64,000 nucleotides of DNA from an uncultured Bacteroides sp. (GTDB lineage Bacteria > Bacteroidota > Bacteroidia > Bacteroidales > Bacteroidaceae): positions 1 to 64,000 of the forward strand of contig NZ_CAUFUE010000024.1 of NCBI RefSeq assembly GCF_959029255.1. The letters are read 5' to 3'. The notes under the pieces were generated by a model that saw nothing but the letters and a program-made list of their open reading frames with translations, was not told the origin of the DNA and did no database searches. A program made the translations under genes and the position numbers. Below are positions 48,276 to 58,275 of this stretch, in pieces. How positions within the stretch are numbered: the first letter of the stretch is position 1; the number at the start of each line of letters is the position of its first letter.

Positions 48276-49442
48276 TCAACAATTTGTAATTAACTTCACA
48301 AACTCATCAAACAGGAATTCCGTATCCGTCGGTCCGCTGGCAGCTTCCGGATGGAACTGCGCAGAAAACCATGGGTTACGTTTGTGCCTGATACCTTCGT
48401 TGGAACCATCATTCATATTAATGAAAAGCGGTTCCCAATCCTCGCTCAATGTATTGTTGTCAACCGCATAACCATGATTTTGCGAGGTTATGAAGCAACG
48501 CTCCGTACCTACCATGCGCACCGGCTGGTTATGGCTGCGATGACCATATTTCAATTTATAAATCTTGGCTCCTCCGGCTTTGCCCAGCAACTGGTTACCC
48601 ATACAGATACCGAAAATAGGGAGTTTTTCGTTTTTCATCGCTTTACGGATATTCTGTACGGCTACGTCACAGGTGTCCGGGTCGCCCGGACCGTTGGAAA
48701 TGAACAAACCGTCGAATTCCAATTCATTGAAATCATAGTTCCAGGGAACACGGATTACTTCTACGTCCCGTTTCAGCAGGCAACGGATGATGTTGGTTTT
48801 CACTCCGCAATCCAAGAGAAGGACTTTCTTTAATGAAGAATGAGGAATGAAGAATGAAGAATGGGCTGCGCTACGAGTGGAGGTACCATCGGGCAAGTAA
48901 TGGATAATCTCCTTACAACTCACACGGTCTACGTAGTTCACCCCTTCGTACACCGCTGCGGGTAATTCTTCATTCCGAGCTCCTGTTTCTTCATTCTTAA
49001 TTCTTAATTCTTCATTAAACTCGATGCGTCCCATCATTACCCCATGTTCACGCAGCACTTTGGTCAGTTCGCGTGTATCAATACCCGTGATACCGGGTAC
49101 CTGTTCACGTTTGAGCCAATCACCCAGACTTTCCACCGCATTCCAATGACTGTAATTTTCCGAATAATCACTCACAATAATGGCTTCGGCATGGATACGC
49201 TCGCTTTCCATAAAGGTAGGTAATCCATTTGGCTCCATAGTAAACGGAGGGACCCCATAATTACCCACCAAAGGATAAGTAAGGGTCATCAACTGTCCGG
49301 CATACGAGGGGTCGGTCAGGCTTTCGGGATATCCTGACATGGCCGTATTGAAAACGACCTCTCCCGCCACCGGCTTTTCATAGCCGAACGACTTACCGTG
49401 GAAACGGCTCCCGTCGTCAAGGATTAGAGTTACATTTCTCAT
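48276..49442 (-). CDS. carA: Carbamoyl-phosphate synthase small subunit with in-frame repeat insertions
   Basis: 388 aa. The N-terminal domain (~1-140, GKSFGYEKPVAGEVVFNTAM) and class I glutaminase domain (~205-388) are intact: nucleophile region IFGICMGNQLLG and catalytic QFHPEAASGP. Two segments look foreign: ~142-160 (NEELRIKNEETGARNEEL) and ~188-205 (STRSAAHSSFFIPHSSLK). Both are the translated arms of the GAAGAATGAAGAAT inverted repeat (see 48829-49019), while the ~27 residues between them (YEGVNYVDRVSCKEIIHYL) look like normal CarA. The reading frame is open throughout, so the protein is probably functional, with two extra loops near the interdomain linker. It sits 2 bp after purF. Confidence 0.95.
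   Translation of the reverse strand: MRNVTLILDDGSRFHGKSFGYEKPVAGEVVFNTAMSGYPESLTDPSYAGQLMTLTYPLVGNYGVPPFTMEPNGLPTFMESERIHAEAIIVSDYSENYSHWNAVESLGDWLKREQVPGITGIDTRELTKVLREHGVMMGRIEFNEELRIKNEETGARNEELPAAVYEGVNYVDRVSCKEIIHYLPDGTSTRSAAHSSFFIPHSSLKKVLLLDCGVKTNIIRCLLKRDVEVIRVPWNYDFNELEFDGLFISNGPGDPDTCDVAVQNIRKAMKNEKLPIFGICMGNQLLGKAGGAKIYKLKYGHRSHNQPVRMVGTERCFITSQNHGYAVDNNTLSEDWEPLFINMNDGSNEGIRHKRNPWFSAQFHPEAASGPTDTEFLFDEFVKLITNC
48829..49019. repeat. Inverted-repeat arms inside carA
   Basis: Left arm 48829-48877 begins TTTAATGAAGAATGAGGAAT and ends GGGCTGCGCTACG. Right arm 48963-49019 is the reverse complement type (TTCTTAATTCTTCATTAAA). They match the hairpin at 15696-15796 in arms and in the GGCTGCGCTACG word, and enclose ~85 bp of ordinary carA coding sequence. 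Confidence 0.85.
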
Positions 49443-49444
49443 AT

Positions 49445-51328
49445 TTAGAATTGATAAACTTGTTCTATATAATTAATAAACGCTTCATTCAACAGCTTCA
49501 CACCACCCGGAGTGGGATAATCTCCACTGAAGTACCAATCGCCCCGATGCTTGGGGCAAGCCTCATGCAAGCCTCCAAGGGGCTGATAAACAATTTGTAC
49601 TTTGGCTCTCGTACCTTTCGGGGTGAGCAGTTCCACCATCTTAGCGGAAATCTCTTCGTCTGTAAAAGGAGCATAGATTTCCTTTACATGGTTCACCATC
49701 TGTTCCTTGGGTAAACCTACCTGTTCTTTGGACTTACGGTAAGCAGCGGCAATAACATCGCGCATATCACGTTCTTTCAACAGTTCGATAGCAGCTTTAA
49801 AAGCGATAAACTCACTCATTTTTGCCATATCTATGCCGTAATAGTCGGGATAGCGCACTTGTGGAGAAGAACTTACAATCACTATCTTTTTCGGATTCAG
49901 ACGGTCGAGGATACCGATGATACTTTGTTTCAAAGTAGTTCCGCGCACTATCGAGTCATCAATAATAACAAGATTATCGACTCCGGGTACAAGACTACCG
50001 TAAGTGATGTCGTACACATGGGCGGCAAGGTCGTTGCGGCTATTGCCTTCAGCAATAAATGTACGTAGCTTGATGTCCTTGATAGCCACCTTTTCACTTC
50101 GTATCCGTCGGGATAGAATACGTTCCAGTTCGTCGTGATTGGGATTATGTCCCAAAGCGGCAATCTGTTGGACTTTCTCCTGATTAAGGTAATCATCCAG
50201 TCCTTGCAACATTCCGTAAAAGGCAACTTCCGCTGTATTGGGAATGAAGGAAAACACTGAATGGTCTATATCGTTATCAATGGCTTTCAGGATGTTAGGC
50301 ACTAACTTCTCACCTAACAGTTTACGTTCCTTATAAATATCCACATCACTTCCACGACTGAAGTAAATGCGTTCAAACGAACAGGGTTTCACCTCGCGCG
50401 GCTTATTAATCTGTACGGTACGCAGTTTTCCTGCCTTAGTGATGAGCATCGCTTGTCCCGGCTGCAACTCTTTGATGGATTCAACGGGCACATTGAAAGC
50501 AGTCTGTATCACAGGACGCTCACTGGCAAGCACCACAACCTCATCATCCTGATACCAAAATGCCGGACGAATGCCCCATGGGTCACGGACTGCAAAAGTT
50601 TCGCCACTTCCGGTAAGCCCGCACATCACATATCCCCCGTCCCACTCTTTACTCGAAGTCCGCAGTACGTTGGCAAGGTCTATATGGTCTTCAATATAGC
50701 GAGTGATATCCATACCCGTCAATCCTTCCGCTTCGGCAAGGTTAAAGAGACGCTCCACTTCACGATCAAGGCGATGCCCCACCTGTTCGAGCATGATATA
50801 CGTATCGGCATACTTGCGGGGATGCTGACCGATGGCCGTGATACGTGCAAAGATTTCATCCACATTCGTCAGGTTGAAATTACCGCACAAGGCAAGATTT
50901 TTGGCACGCCAGTTGTTTCTGCGCAGAAACGGATGCACGTATGATATACCGGACTTTCCGGTAGTGGAATAGCGTAGATGCCCCATGTAGATTTCTCCGG
51001 CAAAAGGCAACACACGCTTGGCATAGTCCGCATCGTGTAACTGCTCTTTCGTGAGATTTTTGAAATTACCCTGTACCGTACCGAATATTTCGGTAATGGC
51101 ACCAGAACCCAGAGCACGTTCACGGAACATATATTCTTCGCCGGGATTAGCTTCCAGCTTTACACAAGCCAACCCGGCACCTTCTTGTCCGCGATTGTGT
51201 TGCTTTTCCATCAGGAGGTAAAGCTTGTTAAGCCCGTACATCCATGTACCATACTTCTGTTCGTAGTACTCCAGCGGTTTCAGCAGGCGTATCATGGCAA
51301 CGCCACATTCATGCTTCAGTTGTTCCAT
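49445..51328 (-). CDS. purF: Amidophosphoribosyltransferase-type enzyme, long form
   Basis: 627 aa, longer than the ~470-500 usual for PurF. The N-terminal glutaminase has a 7-residue propeptide before Cys8 (MEQLKHECGVAM), then HNRGQEGAGLA and MGHLRYSTTGKSG. The phosphoribosyltransferase half has the PRPP loop LVIIDDSIVRGTTLKQSIIG and GSLVPGVDNLV. It would convert PRPP and glutamine to phosphoribosylamine, the first purine step. Bacteroides species usually carry a second, shorter PurF, so this long one may be specialised. A C-terminal extension follows (LTPKGTRAKVQIVYQPLGGL). Located between glmS and carA. Confidence 0.88.
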   Translation of the reverse strand: MEQLKHECGVAMIRLLKPLEYYEQKYGTWMYGLNKLYLLMEKQHNRGQEGAGLACVKLEANPGEEYMFRERALGSGAITEIFGTVQGNFKNLTKEQLHDADYAKRVLPFAGEIYMGHLRYSTTGKSGISYVHPFLRRNNWRAKNLALCGNFNLTNVDEIFARITAIGQHPRKYADTYIMLEQVGHRLDREVERLFNLAEAEGLTGMDITRYIEDHIDLANVLRTSSKEWDGGYVMCGLTGSGETFAVRDPWGIRPAFWYQDDEVVVLASERPVIQTAFNVPVESIKELQPGQAMLITKAGKLRTVQINKPREVKPCSFERIYFSRGSDVDIYKERKLLGEKLVPNILKAIDNDIDHSVFSFIPNTAEVAFYGMLQGLDDYLNQEKVQQIAALGHNPNHDELERILSRRIRSEKVAIKDIKLRTFIAEGNSRNDLAAHVYDITYGSLVPGVDNLVIIDDSIVRGTTLKQSIIGILDRLNPKKIVIVSSSPQVRYPDYYGIDMAKMSEFIAFKAAIELLKERDMRDVIAAAYRKSKEQVGLPKEQMVNHVKEIYAPFTDEEISAKMVELLTPKGTRAKVQIVYQPLGGLHEACPKHRGDWYFSGDYPTPGGVKLLNEAFINYIEQVYQF

Positions 51329-51369
51329 CTATCAATTTACTAATGACTAATTACGAGTTACAAAAACAT

Positions 51370-51474
51370 ATTTATCTATTTCGCAAAAACACATCATCTG
51401 TTTGTATCAAACGCATCATCTGTTGAGGGTAAATGCATCATGCGTTAAGGGTAAACAAATCATCTGTTTTTCAA
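51370..51474. repeat. Ladder D: CATCATCTGTT units, exact 22-bp step
   Basis: The word CATCATCTG (variants CATCATGCG, AATCATCTG) starts at 51392, 51414, 51436 and 51458, with a weaker unit at 51370: four steps of exactly 22 bp. The units are near-palindromic (for example AATGCATCATGCGTT). It fills the gap between the glmS stop and purF; I see no -7 box there, so purF may be read from glmS through the ladder. Confidence 0.85.
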
Positions 51475-53319
51475 TCATTCCACTGTCACCGATTTAGCAA
51501 GGTTTCTCGGCTGGTCTACATCCATTCCTTTGCATACAGCAATGTGATAGGCAAGCAATTGTAAAGGTACCGTAGTTATTAACGGGTCAAGGCACTCTAT
51601 TGTTTCAGGAAGTTCGATGCAGGTATCGGCTATTTTACTGATAACCGTATCTCCTTTCGTTACGATAGCTATGACCTTACCTTTACGGGCCTTGATTTCC
51701 TGTATATTGCTCAATACTTTCTCGTACAATCCGTTTTGCGTGGCAATAATCACTACCGGCATTTCGGCATCTACCAAAGCGATAGGTCCGTGCTTCATCT
51801 CGGCAGCGGGATAACCTTCGGCATGGATATACGAGATTTCTTTCAGTTTCAATGCACCCTCCAAAGCCACAGGATAAGAATATCCACGTCCCAAATAGAT
51901 GAAATTATGCGCGTACGTGAATATTTTAGAGAGTTCCGCAATTTGGTCGTTCAGTTTCAATACCTCCTTCATCTTATCGGGAATTTGTCTCAACTCATTG
52001 ACAACCGCAAGGTATTGCGCTTCATCAATTGTTTGTTTCTCCCGGGCAAGCGTCAGCGCCAACATGGTGAGTACCGTGACTTGCCCCGTGAAAGCTTTCG
52101 TAGACGCCACACCGATTTCCGGCCCCACGTGGATGTACGAACCCGTATGTGTGGCACGGGGGATACTGGACCCAATGGCATTACATATACCATATATAAA
52201 TGCCCCACGGCTCTTGGCAAGTTCTACGGCAGCCAACGTATCGGCGGTTTCACCGCTTTGTGAAATGGCAATCACCACATCACTGCCGTCAATAACAGGG
52301 TCACGATAACGGAACTCACTGGCATACTCCACTTCCACCGGAATACGGCAGAAACTCTCTATCAAATGCTTACCGATAAGGGCTGCATGCCACGACGTTC
52401 CACAAGCCACGATGATAAAGCGTTTAGCGTTCAGCAACCGTTGTTTATAATCAATTACAGCTGAAAGCACAACGTTCGTACCCTCCACATTGATACGTCC
52501 ACGCATGCAATCGTGAATACAATCGGGCTGCTCAAAGATTTCCTTCAACATGAAGTGCCGGTAACCGCCTTTCTCCAGTTGACCGAGATTCATAGAAACC
52601 GTCTTCACCTTGTGGGGACATTCCACGTTCTTCAGGTTTACCACCTTCAGTGGTTCATTCCGGCGGATAACAGCTATCTCTTCATCTTCCAGATAGACAA
52701 CCTTATCCGTATATTCCACGATAGGCGTTGCATCGGATGCCAGAAAGAACTCACACTCTCCTATTCCCACCACCAATGGACTGCTTTTGCGTGCAGCTAT
52801 AATTTCATCGGGCTGTTCCCTGTCGAGCACTGCAATGGCATACGCACCGATAACCTCCTGCAAAGCCAATTGCACAGCCGTCAACAAATCAAGTTGATTC
52901 GTCGTCTGGATATATTCTATGAGTTGCACCAGCACTTCAGTGTCCGTACTACTTTTAAATGTATAACCTTTGGCTTGAAGTTTTTCTTTGAGGACGGCGT
53001 AGTTTTCAATGATGCCGTTATGGATGAGAGCGAGACGTTCGGAAGAGGAAAAATGGGGATGGGCATTAGTAGAACAAGGTTCTCCATGTGTAGCCCAGCG
53101 TGTGTGTGCAATGCCAATGTTACCGGAAATATCTTTTTGAGCAGCGAAAGTTTCCAGTTCCGAAACCTTACCTTTCGCTTTGTACACGTTCAACCGCCGA
53201 TTATCACTGATTAATGCTACCCCAGCACTATCGTATCCACGATACTCCAACCGCTTCAGACCTTTGATAAGAATGGGATAGGCTTTTCTTTGACCTATAT
53301 AGCCTACTATTCCACACAT
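51475..53319 (-). CDS. glmS: Glucosamine-6-phosphate synthase (glutamine-dependent)
   Basis: 614 aa. N-terminal Ntn glutaminase with Cys2 exposed after Met removal (MCGIVGYIG), then HTRWATHGEPC and HNGIIENYAVLKEKL. Two SIS isomerase domains follow (~295-610): FIIVACGTSWHAALIGKHLI, DVVIAISQSGETADTLAAVE, LGRGYSYPVALEGALKLKEI, and a C-terminal DQPRNLAKSVTVE tail that closes the active site. It makes glucosamine-6-phosphate from fructose-6-phosphate and glutamine, for cell-wall and LPS sugars. It heads the glmS-purF-carAB group. No glmS-ribozyme-like structure is evident upstream. Confidence 0.97.
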   Translation of the reverse strand: MCGIVGYIGQRKAYPILIKGLKRLEYRGYDSAGVALISDNRRLNVYKAKGKVSELETFAAQKDISGNIGIAHTRWATHGEPCSTNAHPHFSSSERLALIHNGIIENYAVLKEKLQAKGYTFKSSTDTEVLVQLIEYIQTTNQLDLLTAVQLALQEVIGAYAIAVLDREQPDEIIAARKSSPLVVGIGECEFFLASDATPIVEYTDKVVYLEDEEIAVIRRNEPLKVVNLKNVECPHKVKTVSMNLGQLEKGGYRHFMLKEIFEQPDCIHDCMRGRINVEGTNVVLSAVIDYKQRLLNAKRFIIVACGTSWHAALIGKHLIESFCRIPVEVEYASEFRYRDPVIDGSDVVIAISQSGETADTLAAVELAKSRGAFIYGICNAIGSSIPRATHTGSYIHVGPEIGVASTKAFTGQVTVLTMLALTLAREKQTIDEAQYLAVVNELRQIPDKMKEVLKLNDQIAELSKIFTYAHNFIYLGRGYSYPVALEGALKLKEISYIHAEGYPAAEMKHGPIALVDAEMPVVIIATQNGLYEKVLSNIQEIKARKGKVIAIVTKGDTVISKIADTCIELPETIECLDPLITTVPLQLLAYHIAVCKGMDVDQPRNLAKSVTVE

Positions 53320-53346
53320 AATGTATCAGTATTTGATTTTGCGCTG

Positions 53347-53354
53347 CAAAGATA
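53347..53354 (-). promoter_or_regulatory. -7 box for glmS
   Basis: TATCTTTG on the minus strand, 27 bp before the glmS start. The rest of the 364-bp divergent gap (53320-53683) is AT-rich, with two TTTAAAAGCAAAAA copies and no ORF. Confidence 0.6.
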
Positions 53355-53622
53355 CATTTTTATAGAACATAAAGTTAAAGTTTGCCCTATTTATTTATCA
53401 AAAGAATAGAAAAAAGTTATTTTAATACCAAAAAGTTAAATAAAATATTCTTTTAAAAGCAAAAAGACGAATTTACAATTTAAAAGCAAAAAATACACAT
53501 TTGATTTAAGATTAGAAGAAAATGCCGAATATTTTCTTTCAAATCATAATCAGCCAAAACGGAAAGCGTATTTAGTGTGACAGAAGCCCGGACAAATCAA
53601 TATCAATTTGAAATTAATTACC

Positions 53623-53630
53623 TACTTTTG
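53623..53630 (+). promoter_or_regulatory. -7 box for gltB
   Basis: TACTTTTG, 53 bp before the ATG; the -33 position has no clear TTTG. Confidence 0.5.
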
Positions 53631-53683
53631 CCAACCAATATGACATAAATAACAAATATTATACAGAATAAAGCAATCAAAAG

Positions 53684-56600
53684 ATGAAAAGAAAAGAACT
53701 TTTTAACAACAAAACAAAGAAGAAACCCGGACAACGACAGCCCAAGGAATTGGGCTTATACAATGCTTCATACGAACACGATGCTTGCGGTGTAGGTATG
53801 GTGGTAAACATCCGTGGAGGGAAATCACACGAACTGATAGAGTCTGCGCTGAAGGTATTGGAGAACATGCGTCATCGCGGAGCGGAAGGTGCCGACAATA
53901 AAACCGGGGATGGTGCCGGAATCATGTTACAGATACCACATGAATTTATCCTGCTACAAGGTATACCCGTTCCCGAAAAAGGCAGGTACGGTACAGGCCT
54001 GTTGTTTCTTCCCAAAGATGAAAAAGACCAAGCATCCATATTGAGTATCATCATCGAAGAGATAGAAAAAGAAGGACTAACCTTGATGCACCTGCGTAAC
54101 GTGCCGACATGTCCTGAAATACTAGGTGAGGCCGCACTCGCCAATGAACCGGACATCAAGCAAATCTTCATCACCGGATTTACGGAAAGTGAAACTGCCG
54201 ACCGCAAACTCTATATAATAAGAAAAAGAATAGAAAATAAGATACGCCGGTCGGACATCCCCACACGGGAAGAATTCTATATCGTATCGCTATCGACAAA
54301 GAACATCATATATAAAGGTATGTTGTCTTCCTTACAGCTACGTAGCTATTTCCCCGACCTGACCAACACTTATTTCACCAGCGGACTGGCCTTGGTACAC
54401 TCCCGTTTCAGCACCAACACCTTTCCCACTTGGGGGCTGGCTCAGCCGTTCCGTCTGTTGGCTCACAATGGAGAAATCAATACCATCCGTGGCAATCGCG
54501 GATGGATGGAAGCACGTGAAAGCGTACTCTCTACTCCCACGCTTGGTGACATCAAGGAACTGCGTCCCATCATTCAGCCGGACATGAGTGACAGCGCCTC
54601 ATTAGATAACGTACTGGAGTTTCTCGTGATGTCCGGGCTGAGCCTGCCACACGCCATGGCAATGCTTGTACCGGAATCTTTCAACGAAAAGAACCCTATC
54701 AGCGAAGATCTGAAAGCCTTCTATGAATATCACTCCATACTGATGGAACCATGGGATGGTCCGGCGGCATTACTTTTCAGCGATGGAAGATATGCCGGCG
54801 GCATGCTCGATCGTAACGGTCTGCGCCCTGCTCGTTATCTTATCACCAAAGATGACATGATGGTAGTAGCGAGTGAGGTTGGTGTAATGGATTTTGAACC
54901 GGGAGACATCAAAGAGAAAGGACGCTTGCAACCGGGTAAAATTTTACTGGTTGATACTGAAAAAGGCGAAATATATTACGACAAAGAATTGAAGAGGCAG
55001 CTTGCCGAAGCCAAACCCTATCGTACCTGGCTTGCCTGCAACCGCATCGAGTTGAATGAGTTGAAGAGCGGACGTAAAGTTCCTCATAGCGTAGAACACT
55101 ATGACAGTATGCTGCGTACCTTCGGTTTCTCCAAAGAAGATATAGAGAAAATTATCATGCCGATGGCAAGTAATGGAGCCGAACCAGTCAGCGCCATGGG
55201 CAATGATACACCGCTTGCCGTACTCTCCGACAAACCACAATTACTATATAATTACTTTCGCCAGCAATTCGCCCAAGTAACCAACCCTCCTATCGACCCT
55301 ATCCGGGAGGAACTCGTAATGTCCCTGACGGAATACATCGGTGCTGTAGGCATGAACATCCTGACTCCCAGTGAAAGCCATTGTAAGATGGTACGCCTGA
55401 ATCATCCGATACTGACTAACACACAACTGGACTTACTTTGCAATATCCGTTATAAAGGTTTTAAAACCGTAAAACTACCGATGTTGTTTGAAGCTTCCAA
55501 AGGACGTTCCGGATTGCAAGAAGCCCTTACGGAACTATGTAAACTTGCTGAAAATTCCGTAGCCGAAGGTGTAAACTACATCGTGCTGACCGACCGTGGC
55601 GTAAATACCACGCATGCCGCCATTCCCTCACTGCTTGCCGTATCTGCCGTACACCATCATCTCATTTCAGTAGGCAAACGTGTACAAACCGCACTGATAG
55701 TAGAAAGCGGAGAAATACGTGAAGTGATGCATGCTGCCCTGTTACTGGGTTTCGGTGCCAGTGCATTAAATCCTTATATGGCATTCGCCGTACTCGACAA
55801 ACTGGTAATTAATAAGGAAATACAACTGGACTATACCACAGCAGAGAAAAACTATATCAAAGCCATCTGCAAAGGGCTGTTCAAAATAATGAGTAAGATG
55901 GGTATCAGTACCATCCGTTCCTACCGTGGGGCAAAGATATTCGAAGCTATCGGGCTGAGTGAAGAATTGAGTAACGCCTATTTTGGCGGATTAAAATCCG
56001 TTATCGGTGGCATCCGTCTTGACGAGGTAGCACAAGATGCCATTACCTTTCATAATGAAGGAAAAGAAATAATTAAAAACGAAGAAAACAAAACGGCATT
56101 ATTACCGAATAAAGGCTTATACACCTTTCGTAAGGATGGAGAACAACATGCCTGGAACCCGGAAACCATCAGTACACTACAATTGGCCACACGGTTGGGA
56201 AGTTATAAGAAGTTCAAGGAGTTTACCAAGCTGGCAGATGAAAAAGAGAGACCTGTTTTCCTACGCGATTTCCTCGACTTCCGCCATAATCCCATTTCCA
56301 TTGATAAGGTAGAACCGGTAGGGAGTATTTTGAAACGTTTCGTTACGGGTGCCATGTCTTTCGGTGCTATCAGTCAGGAAGCCCACGAAGCGATAGCTAT
56401 TGCCATGAACAAATTGCATGGACGTAGCAATACGGGTGAAGGCGGCGAAGACGCGGCACGTTTCAATACAAATATGCGTTCCGCCATCAAACAAGTCGCA
56501 TCGGGACGTTTCGGCGTGACAACCGACTATCTGGTGAATGCGGATGAAATACAAATCAAAATCGCGCAAGGAGCCAAACCCGGTGAGGGTGGTCAACTGC

Positions 56601-58225
56601 CGGGGTTCAAAGTGGATCAGGTTATTGCCAAGACACGCCATTCCATTCCGGGTATATCACTGATTTCTCCCCCACCTCATCACGATATTTATTCCATTGA
56701 AGATTTGGCGCAACTTATCTTCGACCTGAAGAATGTCAATCCGAAAGCTAAAATCAGCGTGAAACTGGTAGCCGAAAGCGGTGTAGGTACCATTGCTGCC
56801 GGTGTGGCAAAAGCAAAAGCCGATCTTATCGTTATTTCCGGCGCTGAAGGCGGTACGGGAGCTTCACCCGCATCGAGTATCCGCTATGCCGGCATCTCTC
56901 CCGAACTCGGGCTGAGCGAAACACAACAAACCTTAGTGTTGAACGGTCTGCGTGGGCAAGTATTGCTACAAGTAGACGGACAACTGAAAACCGGACGTGA
57001 CGTAATACTGATGGCAATGCTCGGTGCCGAAGAATACGGTTTCGCCACCGCCGCCCTCATCGTATTGGGTTGTGTAATGATGCGAAAATGTAACCAGAAT
57101 ACTTGTCCGGTAGGTGTAGCCACTCAAAATCCCGAACTTCGCAAACGTTTTATAGGAAGAAGCGAATACCTTGTGAATTACTTCACTTTCCTGGCGCAAG
57201 AAGTACGGGAGTATCTGGCGGAGATAGGCGTGGAAAGAATGGAAGACATTATAGGGCGCACGGATTTCATCGTTCGCAAACCCGATGACAACGTAAAGAA
57301 ACATCAGCTGATAACTTTCGATAAAGTACTGGCACGTGTGGGTAACGGAGCTGCTATCCGTCACATCATCGACCAGCAGCATGGCATCGCCCATGTCAAA
57401 GATGTAGAGATATTGCACGCTGCCGCTGAAGCTTTGGAAAAAAGAAAAGAAATTTCTCTGGAATATACCATTGCCAATACCGACCGTGCTTGCGGCGCTA
57501 TGCTCTCAGGAGCCATCGCTGCAAAATATGGAGCCGACGGACTGCCGGAACAGACATTGAACATCAAGTTCAAAGGATCTGCCGGACAGAGTTTCGGTGC
57601 CTTCCTTGTTCCTGGTGTCAACTTCAAGCTGGAAGGCGAAGCAAACGATTATCTGGGTAAGGGGTTGAGTGGCGGACGTATCGCTGTGCTCCCTCCGGTT
57701 CGCAGTAACTTTGAAGCAGAGAAAAACACGATTGCAGGCAACACCATTCTCTATGGTGCTACCAGTGGTGAGGTATACATCAACGGTCGTGCAGGTGAAC
57801 GTTTCGCTGTCCGTAATTCCGGTGCCATTGCCGTAGTAGAGGGTGTAGGCGACCATTGTTGCGAGTACATGACCGGCGGGCGCGTAGTCGTTCTCGGTCA
57901 GACAGGACGAAACTTCGCCGCAGGCATGTCCGGCGGTGTAGCATACGTATGGAACAAGGATAATAATTTTGACTATTTCTGCAACATGGAGATGGTAGAA
58001 CTGAGTCTTATCGAAGAGGCTTCTTATCGTAAGGAACTGCACGAGCTCATCCGCCAGCATTATCTCTACACCGGTTCTAAACTGGCTCGTACCATGCTTG
58101 ATGACTGGATGCATTACGTAGACCAGTTCATTCAGGTAGTACCCATCGAATACAAAAAGGTGCTCCAAGAAGAACAGATGAAGAAGTTACAACAGAAAAT
58201 TGCGGATATGCAACGTGACTACTGA
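53684..58225 (+). CDS. gltB: Glutamate synthase large subunit
   Basis: 1513 aa. It transfers glutamine amide nitrogen to 2-oxoglutarate. A propeptide (~34 residues, Lys-rich) precedes Cys35 of the Ntn glutaminase (YEHDACGVGMVV). The central domain follows, then the FMN-binding synthase domain (~880-1190) with AMSFGAISQEAHEAIAIAMN, RSNTGEGGEDAARF and GAKPGEGGQLPGFKVD. The 3Fe-4S cluster motif is CVMMRKCNQNTCPVG. The C-terminal beta-helix domain (GXGXG repeats) has LGKGLSGGRIAVLPP and YMTGGRVVVLGQTGRNFAAG. First gene of gltB-gltD-asnB. Confidence 0.97.
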   Translation: MKRKELFNNKTKKKPGQRQPKELGLYNASYEHDACGVGMVVNIRGGKSHELIESALKVLENMRHRGAEGADNKTGDGAGIMLQIPHEFILLQGIPVPEKGRYGTGLLFLPKDEKDQASILSIIIEEIEKEGLTLMHLRNVPTCPEILGEAALANEPDIKQIFITGFTESETADRKLYIIRKRIENKIRRSDIPTREEFYIVSLSTKNIIYKGMLSSLQLRSYFPDLTNTYFTSGLALVHSRFSTNTFPTWGLAQPFRLLAHNGEINTIRGNRGWMEARESVLSTPTLGDIKELRPIIQPDMSDSASLDNVLEFLVMSGLSLPHAMAMLVPESFNEKNPISEDLKAFYEYHSILMEPWDGPAALLFSDGRYAGGMLDRNGLRPARYLITKDDMMVVASEVGVMDFEPGDIKEKGRLQPGKILLVDTEKGEIYYDKELKRQLAEAKPYRTWLACNRIELNELKSGRKVPHSVEHYDSMLRTFGFSKEDIEKIIMPMASNGAEPVSAMGNDTPLAVLSDKPQLLYNYFRQQFAQVTNPPIDPIREELVMSLTEYIGAVGMNILTPSESHCKMVRLNHPILTNTQLDLLCNIRYKGFKTVKLPMLFEASKGRSGLQEALTELCKLAENSVAEGVNYIVLTDRGVNTTHAAIPSLLAVSAVHHHLISVGKRVQTALIVESGEIREVMHAALLLGFGASALNPYMAFAVLDKLVINKEIQLDYTTAEKNYIKAICKGLFKIMSKMGISTIRSYRGAKIFEAIGLSEELSNAYFGGLKSVIGGIRLDEVAQDAITFHNEGKEIIKNEENKTALLPNKGLYTFRKDGEQHAWNPETISTLQLATRLGSYKKFKEFTKLADEKERPVFLRDFLDFRHNPISIDKVEPVGSILKRFVTGAMSFGAISQEAHEAIAIAMNKLHGRSNTGEGGEDAARFNTNMRSAIKQVASGRFGVTTDYLVNADEIQIKIAQGAKPGEGGQLPGFKVDQVIAKTRHSIPGISLISPPPHHDIYSIEDLAQLIFDLKNVNPKAKISVKLVAESGVGTIAAGVAKAKADLIVISGAEGGTGASPASSIRYAGISPELGLSETQQTLVLNGLRGQVLLQVDGQLKTGRDVILMAMLGAEEYGFATAALIVLGCVMMRKCNQNTCPVGVATQNPELRKRFIGRSEYLVNYFTFLAQEVREYLAEIGVERMEDIIGRTDFIVRKPDDNVKKHQLITFDKVLARVGNGAAIRHIIDQQHGIAHVKDVEILHAAAEALEKRKEISLEYTIANTDRACGAMLSGAIAAKYGADGLPEQTLNIKFKGSAGQSFGAFLVPGVNFKLEGEANDYLGKGLSGGRIAVLPPVRSNFEAEKNTIAGNTILYGATSGEVYINGRAGERFAVRNSGAIAVVEGVGDHCCEYMTGGRVVVLGQTGRNFAAGMSGGVAYVWNKDNNFDYFCNMEMVELSLIEEASYRKELHELIRQHYLYTGSKLARTMLDDWMHYVDQFIQVVPIEYKKVLQEEQMKKLQQKIADMQRDY

Positions 58226-58275
58226 GTTATGATAAATCACAAACATCAATAAGCTTATTTCAATCGTAAATCATT

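Noticed and set aside
52513..53214. 233-codon open frame opposite glmS
   Set aside because: Antisense shadow of GlmS; composition rich in His/Phe/Leu, typical of reverse-frame translation.
53320..53346. glmS ribozyme or riboswitch
   Set aside because: Only 27 bp separate the start codon from the -7 box, so there is no room for a ribozyme leader.
57506..58168. 220-codon open frame opposite gltB
   Set aside because: Antisense of the GltB C-terminal beta-helix; no recognisable domain or signals.
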